The notes under the pieces: model-generated
Told to the model about the DNA's origin: nothing
The model's input: only the letters and a program-made list of their open reading frames with translations
Databases searched by the model: none
Source: Cellulomonas fimi
GTDB taxonomy: Bacteria > Actinomycetota > Actinomycetes > Actinomycetales > Cellulomonadaceae
Length of the DNA stretch: 64,000 nucleotides
Assembly (NCBI RefSeq): GCF_028527925.1
Contig: NZ_JAPESW010000014.1
Coordinates: 1 to 64,000, forward strand
Reading direction: 5' to 3'
Part shown: one piece after another, positions 41,320 to 49,781 of the stretch
Numbering within the stretch: position 1 is the first letter of the stretch
Layout: every line of letters starts with the position of its first letter
Made by a program: the position numbers and the translations under genes

Positions 41320-42254
41320 GCCTCGCCCCCGACGCCTTCGCCTACGTCGCGGAGCTGGTGGCACGACGCGCCGGCCTCAACCTCGACAGCGGCAAGGAGT
41401 ACCTCGTGGAGTCCCGGCTCCAGCCGCTCGCGCAACGCGCGGGGCACACCCGGGTCGACATGTACGTGCGCGAGCTGCGCGGCCTCGAGCGCGAGGCGGA
41501 CGTGCGTGCGGTCGTCGACGCGCTCACCACGAACGAGACGTCGTTCTTCCGCGACGGGTCGCCCTTCCGGGCGCTCGCCGAGCACGTCGTGCCCGCGCTG
41601 CGCGGCCCGGACGGCAGCCTGCCCCGCCTGCGCGTGTGGTCGGCGGCCTGCTCGACCGGGCAGGAGCCGTACTCGATCGCGATGACGCTCGCCGACGCCG
41701 TGCCGGACACGGCCGTCGAGATCGTCGCGACCGACATCAACGCGACCGTGCTCGACCGCGCGTCGCAGGGCGTCTACTCGCGGCTCGAGACGAACCGCGG
41801 CCTGCCGACCCAGATGCTCGTGCGGCACTTCGAGGCCGACGGCACCGGCTGGCGCGTGCGCGACCACCTCCGCCGCCAGGTGACGTTCCTGCGGCACAAC
41901 CTGCTCGACCCGCCGCCGTTCGGCGGGGGCTTCGACGTGGTGTTCCTGCGCAACGTCCTCATCTACTTCGACCTGCCCGTCAAGCAGGCCGTGCTCGACC
42001 GCGTCCTCGCGGCCATGCGCCCCGGCGGGTTCCTCGTCCTCGGCGCGGCGGAGACGACGATCGGCCTCGACGACGGCTGGGAGCGCGTGCCCGTCGAGCG
42101 CGGCGCGGTCTACCGGGCCGCCGCCGTGCCCAGCCTGCTCACGCCCACCCTGCGGTCGTTCGCGCCCGCCCCGATAGCCCCCCTCGGTGTCGTGCCGTCC
42201 GCGCGCGTCGCCGCCGTCCCGCTGTCCGACAGCGTCCGAGGAGAGAGCCGATGA
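41316..42254 (+). CDS. cheR: Chemotaxis protein methyltransferase CheR
   Basis: 312 residues. N-terminal helical domain (YVAELVARRAGLNLDSGKEY), then an SAM-dependent methyltransferase domain with VWSAACSTGQEPYSIAMTLA, IVATDINATVLDRASQGVYS and FLRNVLIYFDLPVKQAVL. Methylates receptor glutamates. The receptor of this operon lacks the tethering pentapeptide, so CheR must act without it. ATGA overlaps both sides. Confidence 0.96.
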   Translation: MSLAPDAFAYVAELVARRAGLNLDSGKEYLVESRLQPLAQRAGHTRVDMYVRELRGLEREADVRAVVDALTTNETSFFRDGSPFRALAEHVVPALRGPDGSLPRLRVWSAACSTGQEPYSIAMTLADAVPDTAVEIVATDINATVLDRASQGVYSRLETNRGLPTQMLVRHFEADGTGWRVRDHLRRQVTFLRHNLLDPPPFGGGFDVVFLRNVLIYFDLPVKQAVLDRVLAAMRPGGFLVLGAAETTIGLDDGWERVPVERGAVYRAAAVPSLLTPTLRSFAPAPIAPLGVVPSARVAAVPLSDSVRGESR

Positions 42255-42634
42255 GAGCACTCGTGGTCGACGACTCGCGGACGATGCGCCGCATCGTCGC
42301 GAACGTCCTGGAAGGGCTCGGGTTCTCGACGACCCAGGCCGCCGACGGCCAGGAGGCCCTCGACGCCCTCCAGCAGGAGGGGGCCGTGGACCTCGTCACC
42401 GTCGACTGGAACATGCCCGTCATGGACGGGCTCGAGCTGGTCACGCACGTCCGCAAGAACCGCGAGTGGCGCGGCGTGACGCTCATGATGGTCACGACCG
42501 AGGCCGAGCAGTCCCAGATCGTGCGCGCGCTCGCGGCAGGCGCGCACGAGTACCTGATCAAGCCGTTCACCGCCGAGGAGCTGCGGGCCAAGCTCGACCT
42601 GCTCGGCCTCGTCCCCGTGGAGGAGACCGCATGA
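42251..42634 (+). CDS. cheY: CheY-type response regulator 1
   Basis: 127-residue single receiver domain. Acidic pocket in MRALVVDDSR, phospho-acceptor Asp52 (VTVDWNMPVMDG), Thr in MMVTTEAE and Lys in YLIKPFTAEEL. Carries the signal from CheA to FliM. Followed with a four-base overlap by a CheX-type phosphatase, suggesting the two act as a signal/termination pair. Confidence 0.93.
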   Translation: MRALVVDDSRTMRRIVANVLEGLGFSTTQAADGQEALDALQQEGAVDLVTVDWNMPVMDGLELVTHVRKNREWRGVTLMMVTTEAEQSQIVRALAAGAHEYLIKPFTAEELRAKLDLLGLVPVEETA

Positions 42635-43098
42635 GCACCGACGTCGCGACCGACCAGGTCCTGCTCATCGCCCGTGACGTGTTCGCGTCGATGATCGACG
42701 GCGAGGACGGGCACCTGAACGCCTGGGAGGGCGAGACGCCCGCCGTCGAGGAGCCCGTGCACGCGTGGGTCGACCTGTTCGGCGAGCTGAGCGGCCGCGC
42801 CGTCCTCACGACCGCGACCGCCACCGCGCACGACCTGGCCCGTGCGCTGCTCGGCCTGCCGGCCGACGAGGAGGTGTCGCACGAGGACCTCGTCGACGCG
42901 TTCGGCGAGCTCGCGAACGTCGTCGGCGGCAACATCAAGGCGCTCATGCCCGACGCCGCCAAGCTGGGCCTCCCGGCCGTCGCCGACACCGTCCCGCTGC
43001 TCGAGGGCGCGCTGCGCGTCCAGGAGCTCGCGCTGTCGTGGCGCGGCCGCCCGATCGTCGTGGAGCTCTGGGTGCTCCTCACCGGGGGCGGGCAGTGA
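42631..43098 (+). CDS. cheX: CheX-type CheY phosphatase
   Basis: 155 residues. The CheC/CheX phosphatase motif E-x-x-N is present as Glu93 and Asn96 in FGELANVVGGNIKALMP. The rest follows the CheX pattern (an N-terminal strand-helix part, WVDLFGELSGRAVLTT). A single active helix, as in CheX rather than the two of CheC. It would dephosphorylate CheY-P, since no CheZ is expected in this lineage. Confidence 0.85.
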   Translation: MSTDVATDQVLLIARDVFASMIDGEDGHLNAWEGETPAVEEPVHAWVDLFGELSGRAVLTTATATAHDLARALLGLPADEEVSHEDLVDAFGELANVVGGNIKALMPDAAKLGLPAVADTVPLLEGALRVQELALSWRGRPIVVELWVLLTGGGQ

Positions 43099-43174
43099 GC
43101 CCCGTCCCCACCGTCCCTGGCACGACCGCCGCGCCGACCGCTCCGCGGCGCGGCACCGAAGGAAGGAACCGATC

Positions 43175-43537
43175 ATGATCCGCGTCCTCGTCGTCGACGA
43201 CAGCCGCGTCATGCGCCAGATCGTGATCCGCACGCTCCGGCAGGCGGGTTACGACTGGGACGTGCGCGAGGCGTCCGACGGTGCGGAAGCCCTCGCGGCC
43301 GTCCGCGCCGACGAGCCCGACGTCGTCCTGTCGGACTGGAACATGCCGAACGTGTCCGGCATCGAGCTGCTCGAGGCGCTGCGCGCCGAGGGCTTCGAGA
43401 CGCCGTTCGGGTTCGTCACGTCCGAGGGCTCGCCCGAGATGCGGGCCACCGCGGACGCCGCCGGTGCGCTGTTCCTCATCGCCAAGCCGTTCACCGCGGA
43501 CTCGTTCCGCGAGGTCATCGAGCCGGTGCTGGCATGA
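43175..43537 (+). CDS. cheY: CheY-type response regulator 2
   Basis: 120 residues: RVLVVDDSRVMRQIVIRTLR, phospho-acceptor Asp54 (VVLSDWNMPNVSGIELL), Thr in FVTSEGSPE replaced in the usual T/S position by Thr/Ser, and Lys in LIAKPFTADSF. It has its own strong GGAAGGAA ribosome site after a 76-base gap, and overlaps the next gene by four bases. Which of the two CheY proteins binds FliM cannot be told from sequence. Confidence 0.92.
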   Translation: MIRVLVVDDSRVMRQIVIRTLRQAGYDWDVREASDGAEALAAVRADEPDVVLSDWNMPNVSGIELLEALRAEGFETPFGFVTSEGSPEMRATADAAGALFLIAKPFTADSFREVIEPVLA

Positions 43538-44022
43538 GCGCGCAGACCCCGCTGGCCGGTGCCGTCGAGGTCCGCGACCTGCTGGAGAGCCTCGTCGGTC
43601 GCGAGGTCGACGTGCTCACGGGCGCGAAGAGCCAGGACCCCGCGAAGGGCGACGGCTGCCTGGTCGGCGTGTACCTCGACGACACGCAGCAGATCGCCGC
43701 GCTCGTCCTGCTCGACGTCGCCGCCGCCGCGTACCTCGGCGGTGCGCTCGGGCTGGTCCCGGTGAAGATGGCGCAGCAGGCCGTGAACCACGGCGGTCTG
43801 CCCGCCGGCCTGCTCGAGAACGCGAGCGAGATCCTCAACGTGCTGGGCTCTCTGCTGAACGCGGAGGGGGCGCCGCACGTGCGGCTCGACGTCGTGTACG
43901 AGCCGGGGCACCCGCTGCCCGCGGACGTCGCGCGGCACGTGCCGGCGTTCATGCGGCGGTGCGACCTCGAGGTGGACGTCGCCGGGTACGGCCGCGGCGG
44001 GTTCTCGCTCGTCGTCGTCTGA
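43534..44022 (+). CDS. CheX/CheC-like protein, likely second CheY phosphatase
   Basis: 162 residues. LLENASEILNVLGSLLN holds an E-x-x-N pair (Glu99, Asn102) in a predicted helix, the catalytic pattern of the CheC/CheX/FliY class. The preceding strands (CLVGVYLDDTQQIAALVLLD) and the following ones fit the same alpha/beta fold loosely. It is translationally coupled to the second CheY. Divergent enough that a named-family hit is not guaranteed; the motif and context make phosphatase the best guess. Confidence 0.65.
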   Translation: MSAQTPLAGAVEVRDLLESLVGREVDVLTGAKSQDPAKGDGCLVGVYLDDTQQIAALVLLDVAAAAYLGGALGLVPVKMAQQAVNHGGLPAGLLENASEILNVLGSLLNAEGAPHVRLDVVYEPGHPLPADVARHVPAFMRRCDLEVDVAGYGRGGFSLVVV

Positions 44023-44028
44023 CGCCGG

Positions 44029-44286
44029 TCAGCGCCCGGTGGTCGGGCCCGTCTGCGGTCGCCGCAGGCGGGCCCACCCGAGCGCGCCCAGACCGATCAC
44101 GACACCCGTCGCGCACACCACGGTCGGGACCCAGTCGGTGACCCCGGTCCAGCCGAGGACCGCGCAGACCACGAGCCCGACCGTCCACACGCCGGTGCCG
44201 ACCAGGAGCACGTGCGCGAGGTCGACCTGCACGGGCGGGGGCGGCGTGCGCTCGGGGCGCAGCAGCCGGTCGAGGAGCGACGGCAC
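44029..44286 (-). CDS. DUF2530 small membrane protein
   Basis: 85 residues: a Pro-rich start with PPPPVQVDL, then two membrane helices (ALLVGTGVWTVG-like and VVCATGVVIGLGALGWARL) and a basic tail. The PPPPVxVD start plus two helices is what I know of DUF2530, an actinobacterial family of unknown role. It lies nine bases downstream of the phosphatase gene on the same strand. Confidence 0.75.
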   Translation of the reverse strand: MPSLLDRLLRPERTPPPPVQVDLAHVLLVGTGVWTVGLVVCAVLGWTGVTDWVPTVVCATGVVIGLGALGWARLRRPQTGPTTGR

Positions 44287-44295
44287 GGGCGAAGC

Positions 44296-44910
44296 CTACG
44301 ACCGGCGCAGGGTGCCGACGATCACGTCCACGGCCTGCGCCATCTGGTCGAACACCCGCGCGTAGACCGCGTCGGACTGCCCGATCGGGTCGACGACGTC
44401 GTCCTCGTCGGGCGTCGCGTGCACACGTCCGCGCTGCGCGGGGGCGAGCGTGACGAGCGCCCGCAGCCGGTCGGCGGGCGTCGGGCCGGCCGCGGCGAGC
44501 GCCGCCGGGTCCACGAGGGGCGCCAGGCGGGCGAGCTCGCGCAGCGTGTAGGTGCGCCGGACGGCCGCGGGCACGAGCTCGACGACCGCGGACCGGTGGC
44601 TGCGGGTCAGCGCGAGCACCACGTCCGCCTCGCGGACCGCGGTCGCGTCGAGCTGCCGGGCGACGAAGCCGTCGGCCACCAGCCCGCGCCCCGCGACCAG
44701 CGTCGCCATCTGCGGGCTCATCGCGGACCCGACGACCGCGCGCGTGCCGGCCGACCCGACCTCGATCCCGCCCGTCGCCACGCCGCCCCGGAACGCGCCA
44801 CCGGCACCCGCGGCGAGCAGCCGCTCGACCGCGGGGGAGCGGCAGATGTTGCCGGTGCAGACGGTGAGGACACGCACGGGCGCGGCGGGGTCGACGGTCA
44901 CGGCGACCAT
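44296..44910 (-). CDS. Low-molecular-weight protein tyrosine phosphatase
   Basis: 204 residues. P-loop CTGNICRSPAVE with nucleophile Cys18 and Arg24, and the general-acid Asp in DVVDPIGQS. Size is larger than the usual 150-160 because of an Ala/Pro-rich insert (about 120-150). Wzb/CpsB-like enzymes of this family dephosphorylate bacterial tyrosine kinases; the Wzz/BY-kinase gene 6 kb away is a candidate partner, though the genes are not adjacent. Confidence 0.88.
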   Translation of the reverse strand: MVAVTVDPAAPVRVLTVCTGNICRSPAVERLLAAGAGGAFRGGVATGGIEVGSAGTRAVVGSAMSPQMATLVAGRGLVADGFVARQLDATAVREADVVLALTRSHRSAVVELVPAAVRRTYTLRELARLAPLVDPAALAAAGPTPADRLRALVTLAPAQRGRVHATPDEDDVVDPIGQSDAVYARVFDQMAQAVDVIVGTLRRS

Positions 44911-45023
44911 GATGCCCGGCGGGGGTGCGCTGCCGGGTACCGCCGGGCGGGCGTCGCGCTCGTCACTGTGTGACGTTCATGTTGCGGACGGTGGGAACCA
45001 TCATGCGGACGCGATCGTTCTCC

Positions 45024-45029
45024 TACGAT
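45024..45029 (+). promoter_or_regulatory. -10 box TACGAT, leaderless permease gene
   Basis: TACGAT ends six bases before the ATG at 45036, favouring that start over the in-frame ATG at 45003. Confidence 0.5.
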
Positions 45030-45035
45030 CTGCGC

Positions 45036-46535
45036 ATGGCTTCCCCCTCCGCCCCCGTCGCGCAGGACGAGACTCCCGCGCCACCTCGCAACGCGGTCGA
45101 CCGCTACTTCAAGATCACCGAGCGCGGCTCGACGATCGGCACGGAGATCCGCGGCGGTCTCGTCACCTTCTTCACGATGAGCTACATCATCGTGCTCAAC
45201 CCGCTCATCATCGGCACCGTCCAGTCGGACGGCGGCAACGGTGCGTTCCTCGGCGGCGGTGACGCCCCGAACCTCGCCGCCGTCGCCGCGACCACCGCGC
45301 TGGTCGCGGGCGTCATGTCGATCCTCATGGGCGCGGTGGCGAACTTCCCGCTCGCGCTCGCCGCGGGCCTCGGCCTCAACGCCGTCGTCACCTACTCGAT
45401 CGCGTTCCTGCCCGGCATGACCTGGCCGGACGCGATGGGCATCGTCGTGCTCGAGGGCCTCATCATCCTCGTGCTCGTCCTCACCGGCTTCCGCGAGGCC
45501 GTGTTCAAGGCCGTGCCCGTCGAGCTCAAGACCGCGATCTCCGTCGGCATCGGCCTGTTCATCGCGTTCATCGGCCTCGTCGACTCGGGCTTCGTGCGCA
45601 TCCCGTCGAGCCTCGCCACGCCCGTCGAGCTCGGCATCGCCGGCTCGCTCGGCTCGTGGCCGCTCCTCGTCTTCTCGGTCGGCCTCATCACCGCGATCGT
45701 CCTCATGGTCCGCAAGGTCAAGGGCGCGATCCTCATCGCCATCGCGACCGCGACGGTCCTGTCGATCATCGTCGAGGCCGTCACCAAGGTCGGCCCGTCG
45801 ACGCCCGACGGCAGCAACCCGGGCGGCTGGAAGCTCAACACCCCCGCGATCCCCGACCAGGTCGTCGCGACCCCCGACTTCTCGCTGCTCGGCCAGTTCT
45901 CGCTGTTCGGCTCGTTCGAGCGCATCGGCGCCGTCGCGGTCATCCTGCTCGTCTTCTCGCTGCTCCTCGCCGACTTCTTCGACACGATGGGCACGATGGT
46001 CGCGATCGGCGGCGAGGCAGGGCTGCTCGACAAGGACGGCAACCCGCCGCGCACCAAGCAGATCCTCATCGTCGACTCGCTCGCCGCGGCCGCCGGTGGT
46101 GCGGGCTCGGTGTCGTCGAACACGTCGTACATCGAGTCGGCCGCGGGTGTCGGTGACGGCGCCCGGACGGGTCTCGCCGCGATCACCACCGGTGTGGCGT
46201 TCCTGCTCGCGACGTTCCTCGCGCCGCTCGTCGACGTCATCCCGTTCGAGGCCGCCACCCCGGCGCTCGTCGTCGTCGGCTTCCTCATGGTCATGCAGAT
46301 CAGCGGCATCGACTGGAAGAACTTCGAGGTCGCCATCCCCGCGTTCCTCACGATCGTCCTCATGCCGTTCGCCTACTCGATCACCGTCGGCATGGGTGCG
46401 GGCGTCATCGCGTTCGTCGTCATCAAGCTCGCGCTCGGCAAGGCGCGCCTCGTGCACCCGCTCATGTGGGGCGCGGCCGTGCTGTTCGTCGTCTACTTCC
46501 TGCTCGGCCCGATCAAGGACGTCCTCGGCGTCTGA
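45036..46535 (+). CDS. NCS2 (AzgA-type) purine permease
   Basis: 499-residue membrane transporter with about 12-14 helices; proton symport of adenine, guanine or hypoxanthine is typical of the AzgA branch. Diagnostic: ERGSTIGTEIRGGLVTFFTM, NPLIIGTV, the DFFDTMGTMVAIGGEAGLLD motif and SSNTSYIESAAGVGDGARTG, which hold the substrate and proton residues. A separate in-frame start at 45003 would add 11 residues but sits upstream of the predicted transcription start. Monocistronic; no purine riboswitch fold seen. Confidence 0.93.
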   Translation: MASPSAPVAQDETPAPPRNAVDRYFKITERGSTIGTEIRGGLVTFFTMSYIIVLNPLIIGTVQSDGGNGAFLGGGDAPNLAAVAATTALVAGVMSILMGAVANFPLALAAGLGLNAVVTYSIAFLPGMTWPDAMGIVVLEGLIILVLVLTGFREAVFKAVPVELKTAISVGIGLFIAFIGLVDSGFVRIPSSLATPVELGIAGSLGSWPLLVFSVGLITAIVLMVRKVKGAILIAIATATVLSIIVEAVTKVGPSTPDGSNPGGWKLNTPAIPDQVVATPDFSLLGQFSLFGSFERIGAVAVILLVFSLLLADFFDTMGTMVAIGGEAGLLDKDGNPPRTKQILIVDSLAAAAGGAGSVSSNTSYIESAAGVGDGARTGLAAITTGVAFLLATFLAPLVDVIPFEAATPALVVVGFLMVMQISGIDWKNFEVAIPAFLTIVLMPFAYSITVGMGAGVIAFVVIKLALGKARLVHPLMWGAAVLFVVYFLLGPIKDVLGV

Positions 46536-46542
46536 ACTCGCG

Positions 46543-47007
46543 TCAGCCGGCCGTGCGGGCCGGGTCCTCCTCCGGGAGGGCCTGGCCCGTCCGCTTCTGC
46601 GCGACGCGACGGGCGACGAGCAGCGCCGCGACCCCGAGCGCCGTGCCCAGGGTGTTCATGACGACGTCCTGCACGGTCGGGACGCGCGACGGGAGGAACG
46701 CGAGCTGGGCGGTCTCGATGGCCGCCGACGTGGCCGCGCCGAGCGCGACGGCCCACCACGGGTGCCGCAGCAGGACGCCGACGAGCAACCCGAACGGCAC
46801 GAACAGCGCGACGTTCGCGACCGCCTCCGTCCCCGCGTACGTCACCGGGAGACCACGGTCCTGCAGCCACGCGAGGACCGCCCGCACCAGCCCGAACGTC
46901 GCGTCGGGCGCCGGCTCGGGCCACAGCGTCAGCCGGGCGACCCCCGCGAGGTACACGACCAGCACCGCCACGAGCACGCGGCGACGCGCGGCGGGGGAGG
47001 ACGGCAT
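46543..47007 (-). CDS. VanZ-family membrane protein
   Basis: 154 residues, four to five membrane helices. Family features: RLTLWPEPAPD after helix 1, ANVALFVPFGLLVGVLL, ETAQLAFLPSRVPTVQDVVM and NTLGTALGV. VanZ-like proteins are found in teicoplanin resistance and surface-stress contexts; here the function is unknown. ATG six bases after a -10 box, so probably leaderless. Its stop is seven bases from the permease stop, with no room for a terminator between. Confidence 0.87.
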   Translation of the reverse strand: MPSSPAARRRVLVAVLVVYLAGVARLTLWPEPAPDATFGLVRAVLAWLQDRGLPVTYAGTEAVANVALFVPFGLLVGVLLRHPWWAVALGAATSAAIETAQLAFLPSRVPTVQDVVMNTLGTALGVAALLVARRVAQKRTGQALPEEDPARTAG

Positions 47008-47010
47008 CCC

Positions 47011-47027
47011 GTCACGGTAGCCGTGAC
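47011..47027 (-). promoter_or_regulatory. VanZ promoter (-10 TACCGT) inside a palindrome
   Basis: TACCGT (47014-47019) ends six bases before the ATG. It lies inside GTCACGG-TAG-CCGTGAC, a perfect 7-base inverted repeat, so a regulator bound here would cover the -10 box. Confidence 0.45.
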
Positions 47028-47044
47028 CGCGGGCGGCGTACCGC

Positions 47045-47073
47045 TTTCCAGATGCCTGGGGCAGTTGTACCGT
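47045..47073 (+). promoter_or_regulatory. Promoter of first LSSTG protein gene
   Basis: TTTCCA (47045-47050), 17 bases, TACCGT (47068-47073). Start near 47080, with GAGGGGG before the ATG at 47136. Confidence 0.45.
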
Positions 47074-47135
47074 CGGACGCGGGTGCCGTGTCCGTGCACG
47101 GTGCTGACGGCCTGGGGGAAGCCGAGGGGGCTCAC

Positions 47136-47660
47136 ATGAACGTTCGACGCCAGATCGCCGCCGTGCTCGTCGCAGGCGGACTGCTCCTGTCAGCCGGGAG
47201 CGCAGCGACCGCCGCGACGACCGACGACGGCTACCGCGCGCCGAGCGTCGTCGCGACGGTGTCCGACCCGACGCCTGCGCCCGGGCAGTCGTTCACGTTC
47301 ACCGTCCGGTACACGCCGAGCACGCCCGTGGCGCTGACCATCACGGCGCCTGCGTCGATCCCGGACAGCGCGATCACGATCGCCGGCACGAAGTCGCTCA
47401 CGAAGACGACCGACGCCTCCGGGGTCGCGACGTTCACCGTGACGCTCTCGCAGGCCGGGACCTACACGCTGACGGCCACCAACGCGGCCACCGGCGCGGT
47501 CATCGCGACCGAGGTGCTCGCCGTGACGGCGACCGGGACGGGCGGGACGCTGAGCTCCACCGGAGCCGACGCGCTGCCGTACGTGCTCGGCGGCGTCACG
47601 CTGCTGGTCGTCGGCGCGGGCGCGCTCCTGCTCGCCCGGCACCGCAGCGCCATCCGCTGA
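47136..47660 (+). CDS. Secreted wall-anchored protein with LSSTG motif (paralogue A)
   Basis: 174 residues. Signal peptide 1-27 (ending ATAA), then one Ig-like beta domain (SDPTPAPGQSFTFTVRYTPS, then TIAGTKSLTKTTDASGVATF), a short Gly/Thr linker, LSSTG, a membrane helix (YVLGGVTLLVVGAGALLLA) and a basic tail RHRSAIR. A small sortase-type surface protein. It is clearly paralogous to the protein at 49782-50300. No enzymatic motif; a surface or assembly role is likely. Confidence 0.8.
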   Translation: MNVRRQIAAVLVAGGLLLSAGSAATAATTDDGYRAPSVVATVSDPTPAPGQSFTFTVRYTPSTPVALTITAPASIPDSAITIAGTKSLTKTTDASGVATFTVTLSQAGTYTLTATNAATGAVIATEVLAVTATGTGGTLSSTGADALPYVLGGVTLLVVGAGALLLARHRSAIR

Positions 47661-47832
47661 CCGGGACGCTGATCGGGGCAGCCGTGCGCGCCACGGCTGC
47701 CCCGACCCGTGCCCACGTCGCGCGCTCGCGCCGACCCGCGGGACGCACAGGCGGCACGGTTACCATCGAGCGCGCCGGCGGGTGGACGTCCGCGCGGCAC
47801 CACGGTGACCCGAGCCGAGCGGAAGGACCTGC

Positions 47833-49692
47833 GTGACACATCCGGACTGGGGCGACGCCTGGTCCACGCAGGTCGTGCCGGAGCAGACGCCGCCGCCCGA
47901 ACCGCGCTGGCGCCGCAGGATCGTGCTCGACCGGCGCGCCGTCCTCGGCGCCGTGGCCGGGGTCGCGCTCCTCGCGCTCGTGGCCGTCGGCTGGCTCGTC
48001 GCCGACGTCCTCGCCGCCCGCTCGGCGCTGCTGGACGCCCGCGGCGAGGTCGTGACGCTGCAGGAGCAGGCGACCGCGGGCGACGTCGACGCCGCGCGCG
48101 CCACCGTCGCCCGGCTCCAGGAGGACGCCGCGACCGCCCACGCCCGCACGCGCGGCCCGGCGTGGTCGCTCGCGGGTGCGCTGCCCTGGGTCGGCGACCA
48201 GACCGGCGCCGTCCAGGTCGTGGCGGACGTCGTGGACAACCTCGCGCAGCACGGGCTGCCGCCGCTCGTCGACGCCGTCGCGCTCGTCGACCCCGCCGCG
48301 CTCGCGCCCGTCGACGGCCGCGTGGACCTCGACGCGCTCCGCAAGGCCGCACCGCAGGTCGTCGGCGCCGACACGGCCGTCCAGGCCGCCGTGGAGCAGC
48401 TCGACGCGCTCGACACCTCGCGGCTCGTCGGCCAGCTCGCCGGGCCCGTCGAGGAGCTGCGGACCCAGGTCGACGAGGTCGCGCTGACGACCGCGACGGC
48501 CGCGCGCGCCGCGACGCTCCTGCCCGCGATGCTCGGGTCCGCCGAGCCGCGCACGTACCTCGTGCTCGTCCAGAACAACGCCGAGCCCCGCGCGACCGGT
48601 GGGATCCCCGGGACCGTGCTCGTGCTGCGCGCGCAGGACGGGCGCATCGACGTCGTCGACCAGCGGCGCGGCGGTGACCTGTCCGGCCTGGCCGAGCCCG
48701 CGCTGCCGCTCAGCGACACCGAGGAGGCGCTGTTCAGCCCGCTCGTCGGGACCGACATGCGCGACGTCACCTTCACGCCGGACTTCCCGCGGTCCGCCGC
48801 GCTCGCCCGCGCGATCTGGCAGCAGGAGGTCGGCGACGAGGTCGACGGCGTGCTGTCCGTGGACCCCGGCGCGCTCGCGCTCGTCCTCGGGGCGACCGGT
48901 CCCGTCGCGCTCGAGGACGGCACCGCGCTCAGCCAGGAGAACGCCGTCGCGGAGCTGCTCAACGGCGTCTACCTGCGGCTCGAGGAGCCCGCCGACCAGG
49001 ACGCCTACTTCGCGTCGACCGCTGCGACGGTGTTCGGCGCCGTCGCGGGCGGCCAGGGCGACGCCGGCGCGGTCGTCGACGCGCTCGCGCAGGCCGCGCG
49101 CGAGGGACGGCTCATGCTGTGGTCCGCGCACGCCGACGAGCAGGAGCTGCTCGCGCCGACGGTCCTCGCGGGTGCGCTCCGCGGCCGTGACGGCGACCAG
49201 TCGCCCCTCGTGGGCGTCTACCTGAACGACGGCACGCAGGCGAAGATGGGCTACTACCTCGACCTGGACGTGACGGGGGAGGTCGCGGAGTGCCGGCCTG
49301 ACGGGTCGCAGGTGGTCGACCTGACCGTGACCCTCACGTCGACCGCCCCGGCCGACGCCGCGACGCTGCCCGAGTACGTCGTCGGGCCCGACCGCGTGGT
49401 CCCGCCCGGTGAGGTCGCCACCAACGTCCTCGTGTATGCGCCGTCCGGGGGATTCGTCGAGACGGTGCGGGTGAATTCCGAGGAGTCGGGGGTCCTGGCA
49501 CAGGTTCACGACCAGCTGGGGGTCGTCGCCCGGACATTCACGCTCGCACCCGGACAATCCGGCACGCTCGAGCTCGAGATCGTGACCGGAAAGTCGTCCA
49601 CGGGCGACGTCGTGGTGCGTTCCACACCCTTGGCCAGCGGTGCCGGACCGACGATCGTTGCTTCCGGTTGCTCCAGCGAATCGGTACGGTGA
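47833..49692 (+). CDS. DUF4012 membrane-anchored protein
   Basis: 619 residues. A short acidic/Pro cytoplasmic start, one membrane helix (about 36-58), then a helical stalk and the DUF4012 domain with TYLVLVQNNAEPRATGGIPG and, further on, FTPDFPRSAALARAIWQQ and VDGVLSVDPGALALVLGATG. DUF4012 resembles LytR-CpsA-Psr-neighbour proteins and is frequent at actinobacterial polysaccharide loci, in line with the cluster starting 0.7 kb further on. GTG start with GGAAGGA upstream. The last 70 codons are noticeably less GC-rich than the rest. Confidence 0.85.
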   Translation: MTHPDWGDAWSTQVVPEQTPPPEPRWRRRIVLDRRAVLGAVAGVALLALVAVGWLVADVLAARSALLDARGEVVTLQEQATAGDVDAARATVARLQEDAATAHARTRGPAWSLAGALPWVGDQTGAVQVVADVVDNLAQHGLPPLVDAVALVDPAALAPVDGRVDLDALRKAAPQVVGADTAVQAAVEQLDALDTSRLVGQLAGPVEELRTQVDEVALTTATAARAATLLPAMLGSAEPRTYLVLVQNNAEPRATGGIPGTVLVLRAQDGRIDVVDQRRGGDLSGLAEPALPLSDTEEALFSPLVGTDMRDVTFTPDFPRSAALARAIWQQEVGDEVDGVLSVDPGALALVLGATGPVALEDGTALSQENAVAELLNGVYLRLEEPADQDAYFASTAATVFGAVAGGQGDAGAVVDALAQAAREGRLMLWSAHADEQELLAPTVLAGALRGRDGDQSPLVGVYLNDGTQAKMGYYLDLDVTGEVAECRPDGSQVVDLTVTLTSTAPADAATLPEYVVGPDRVVPPGEVATNVLVYAPSGGFVETVRVNSEESGVLAQVHDQLGVVARTFTLAPGQSGTLELEIVTGKSSTGDVVVRSTPLASGAGPTIVASGCSSESVR

Positions 49693-49781
49693 CGCCGACC
49701 CATTTCCAGGGTCATCGGCGGGGAAACGTCCGAAAAGGTCATTCCGTGCCATTTTCGTCCGTCCCATGCTGGGGGAGCACC

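Noticed and set aside
43098..43174. Gap between cheX and second cheY as a separate promoter region
   Set aside because: No CTCA-N16-GCCGAT site and no TAnnnT box at a useful distance; only a strong ribosome site is seen, so the operon probably continues.
45003..45035. Earlier ATG for the NCS2 permease
   Set aside because: It lies upstream of the -10 box at 45024-45029 that would start transcription at the ATG at 45036.
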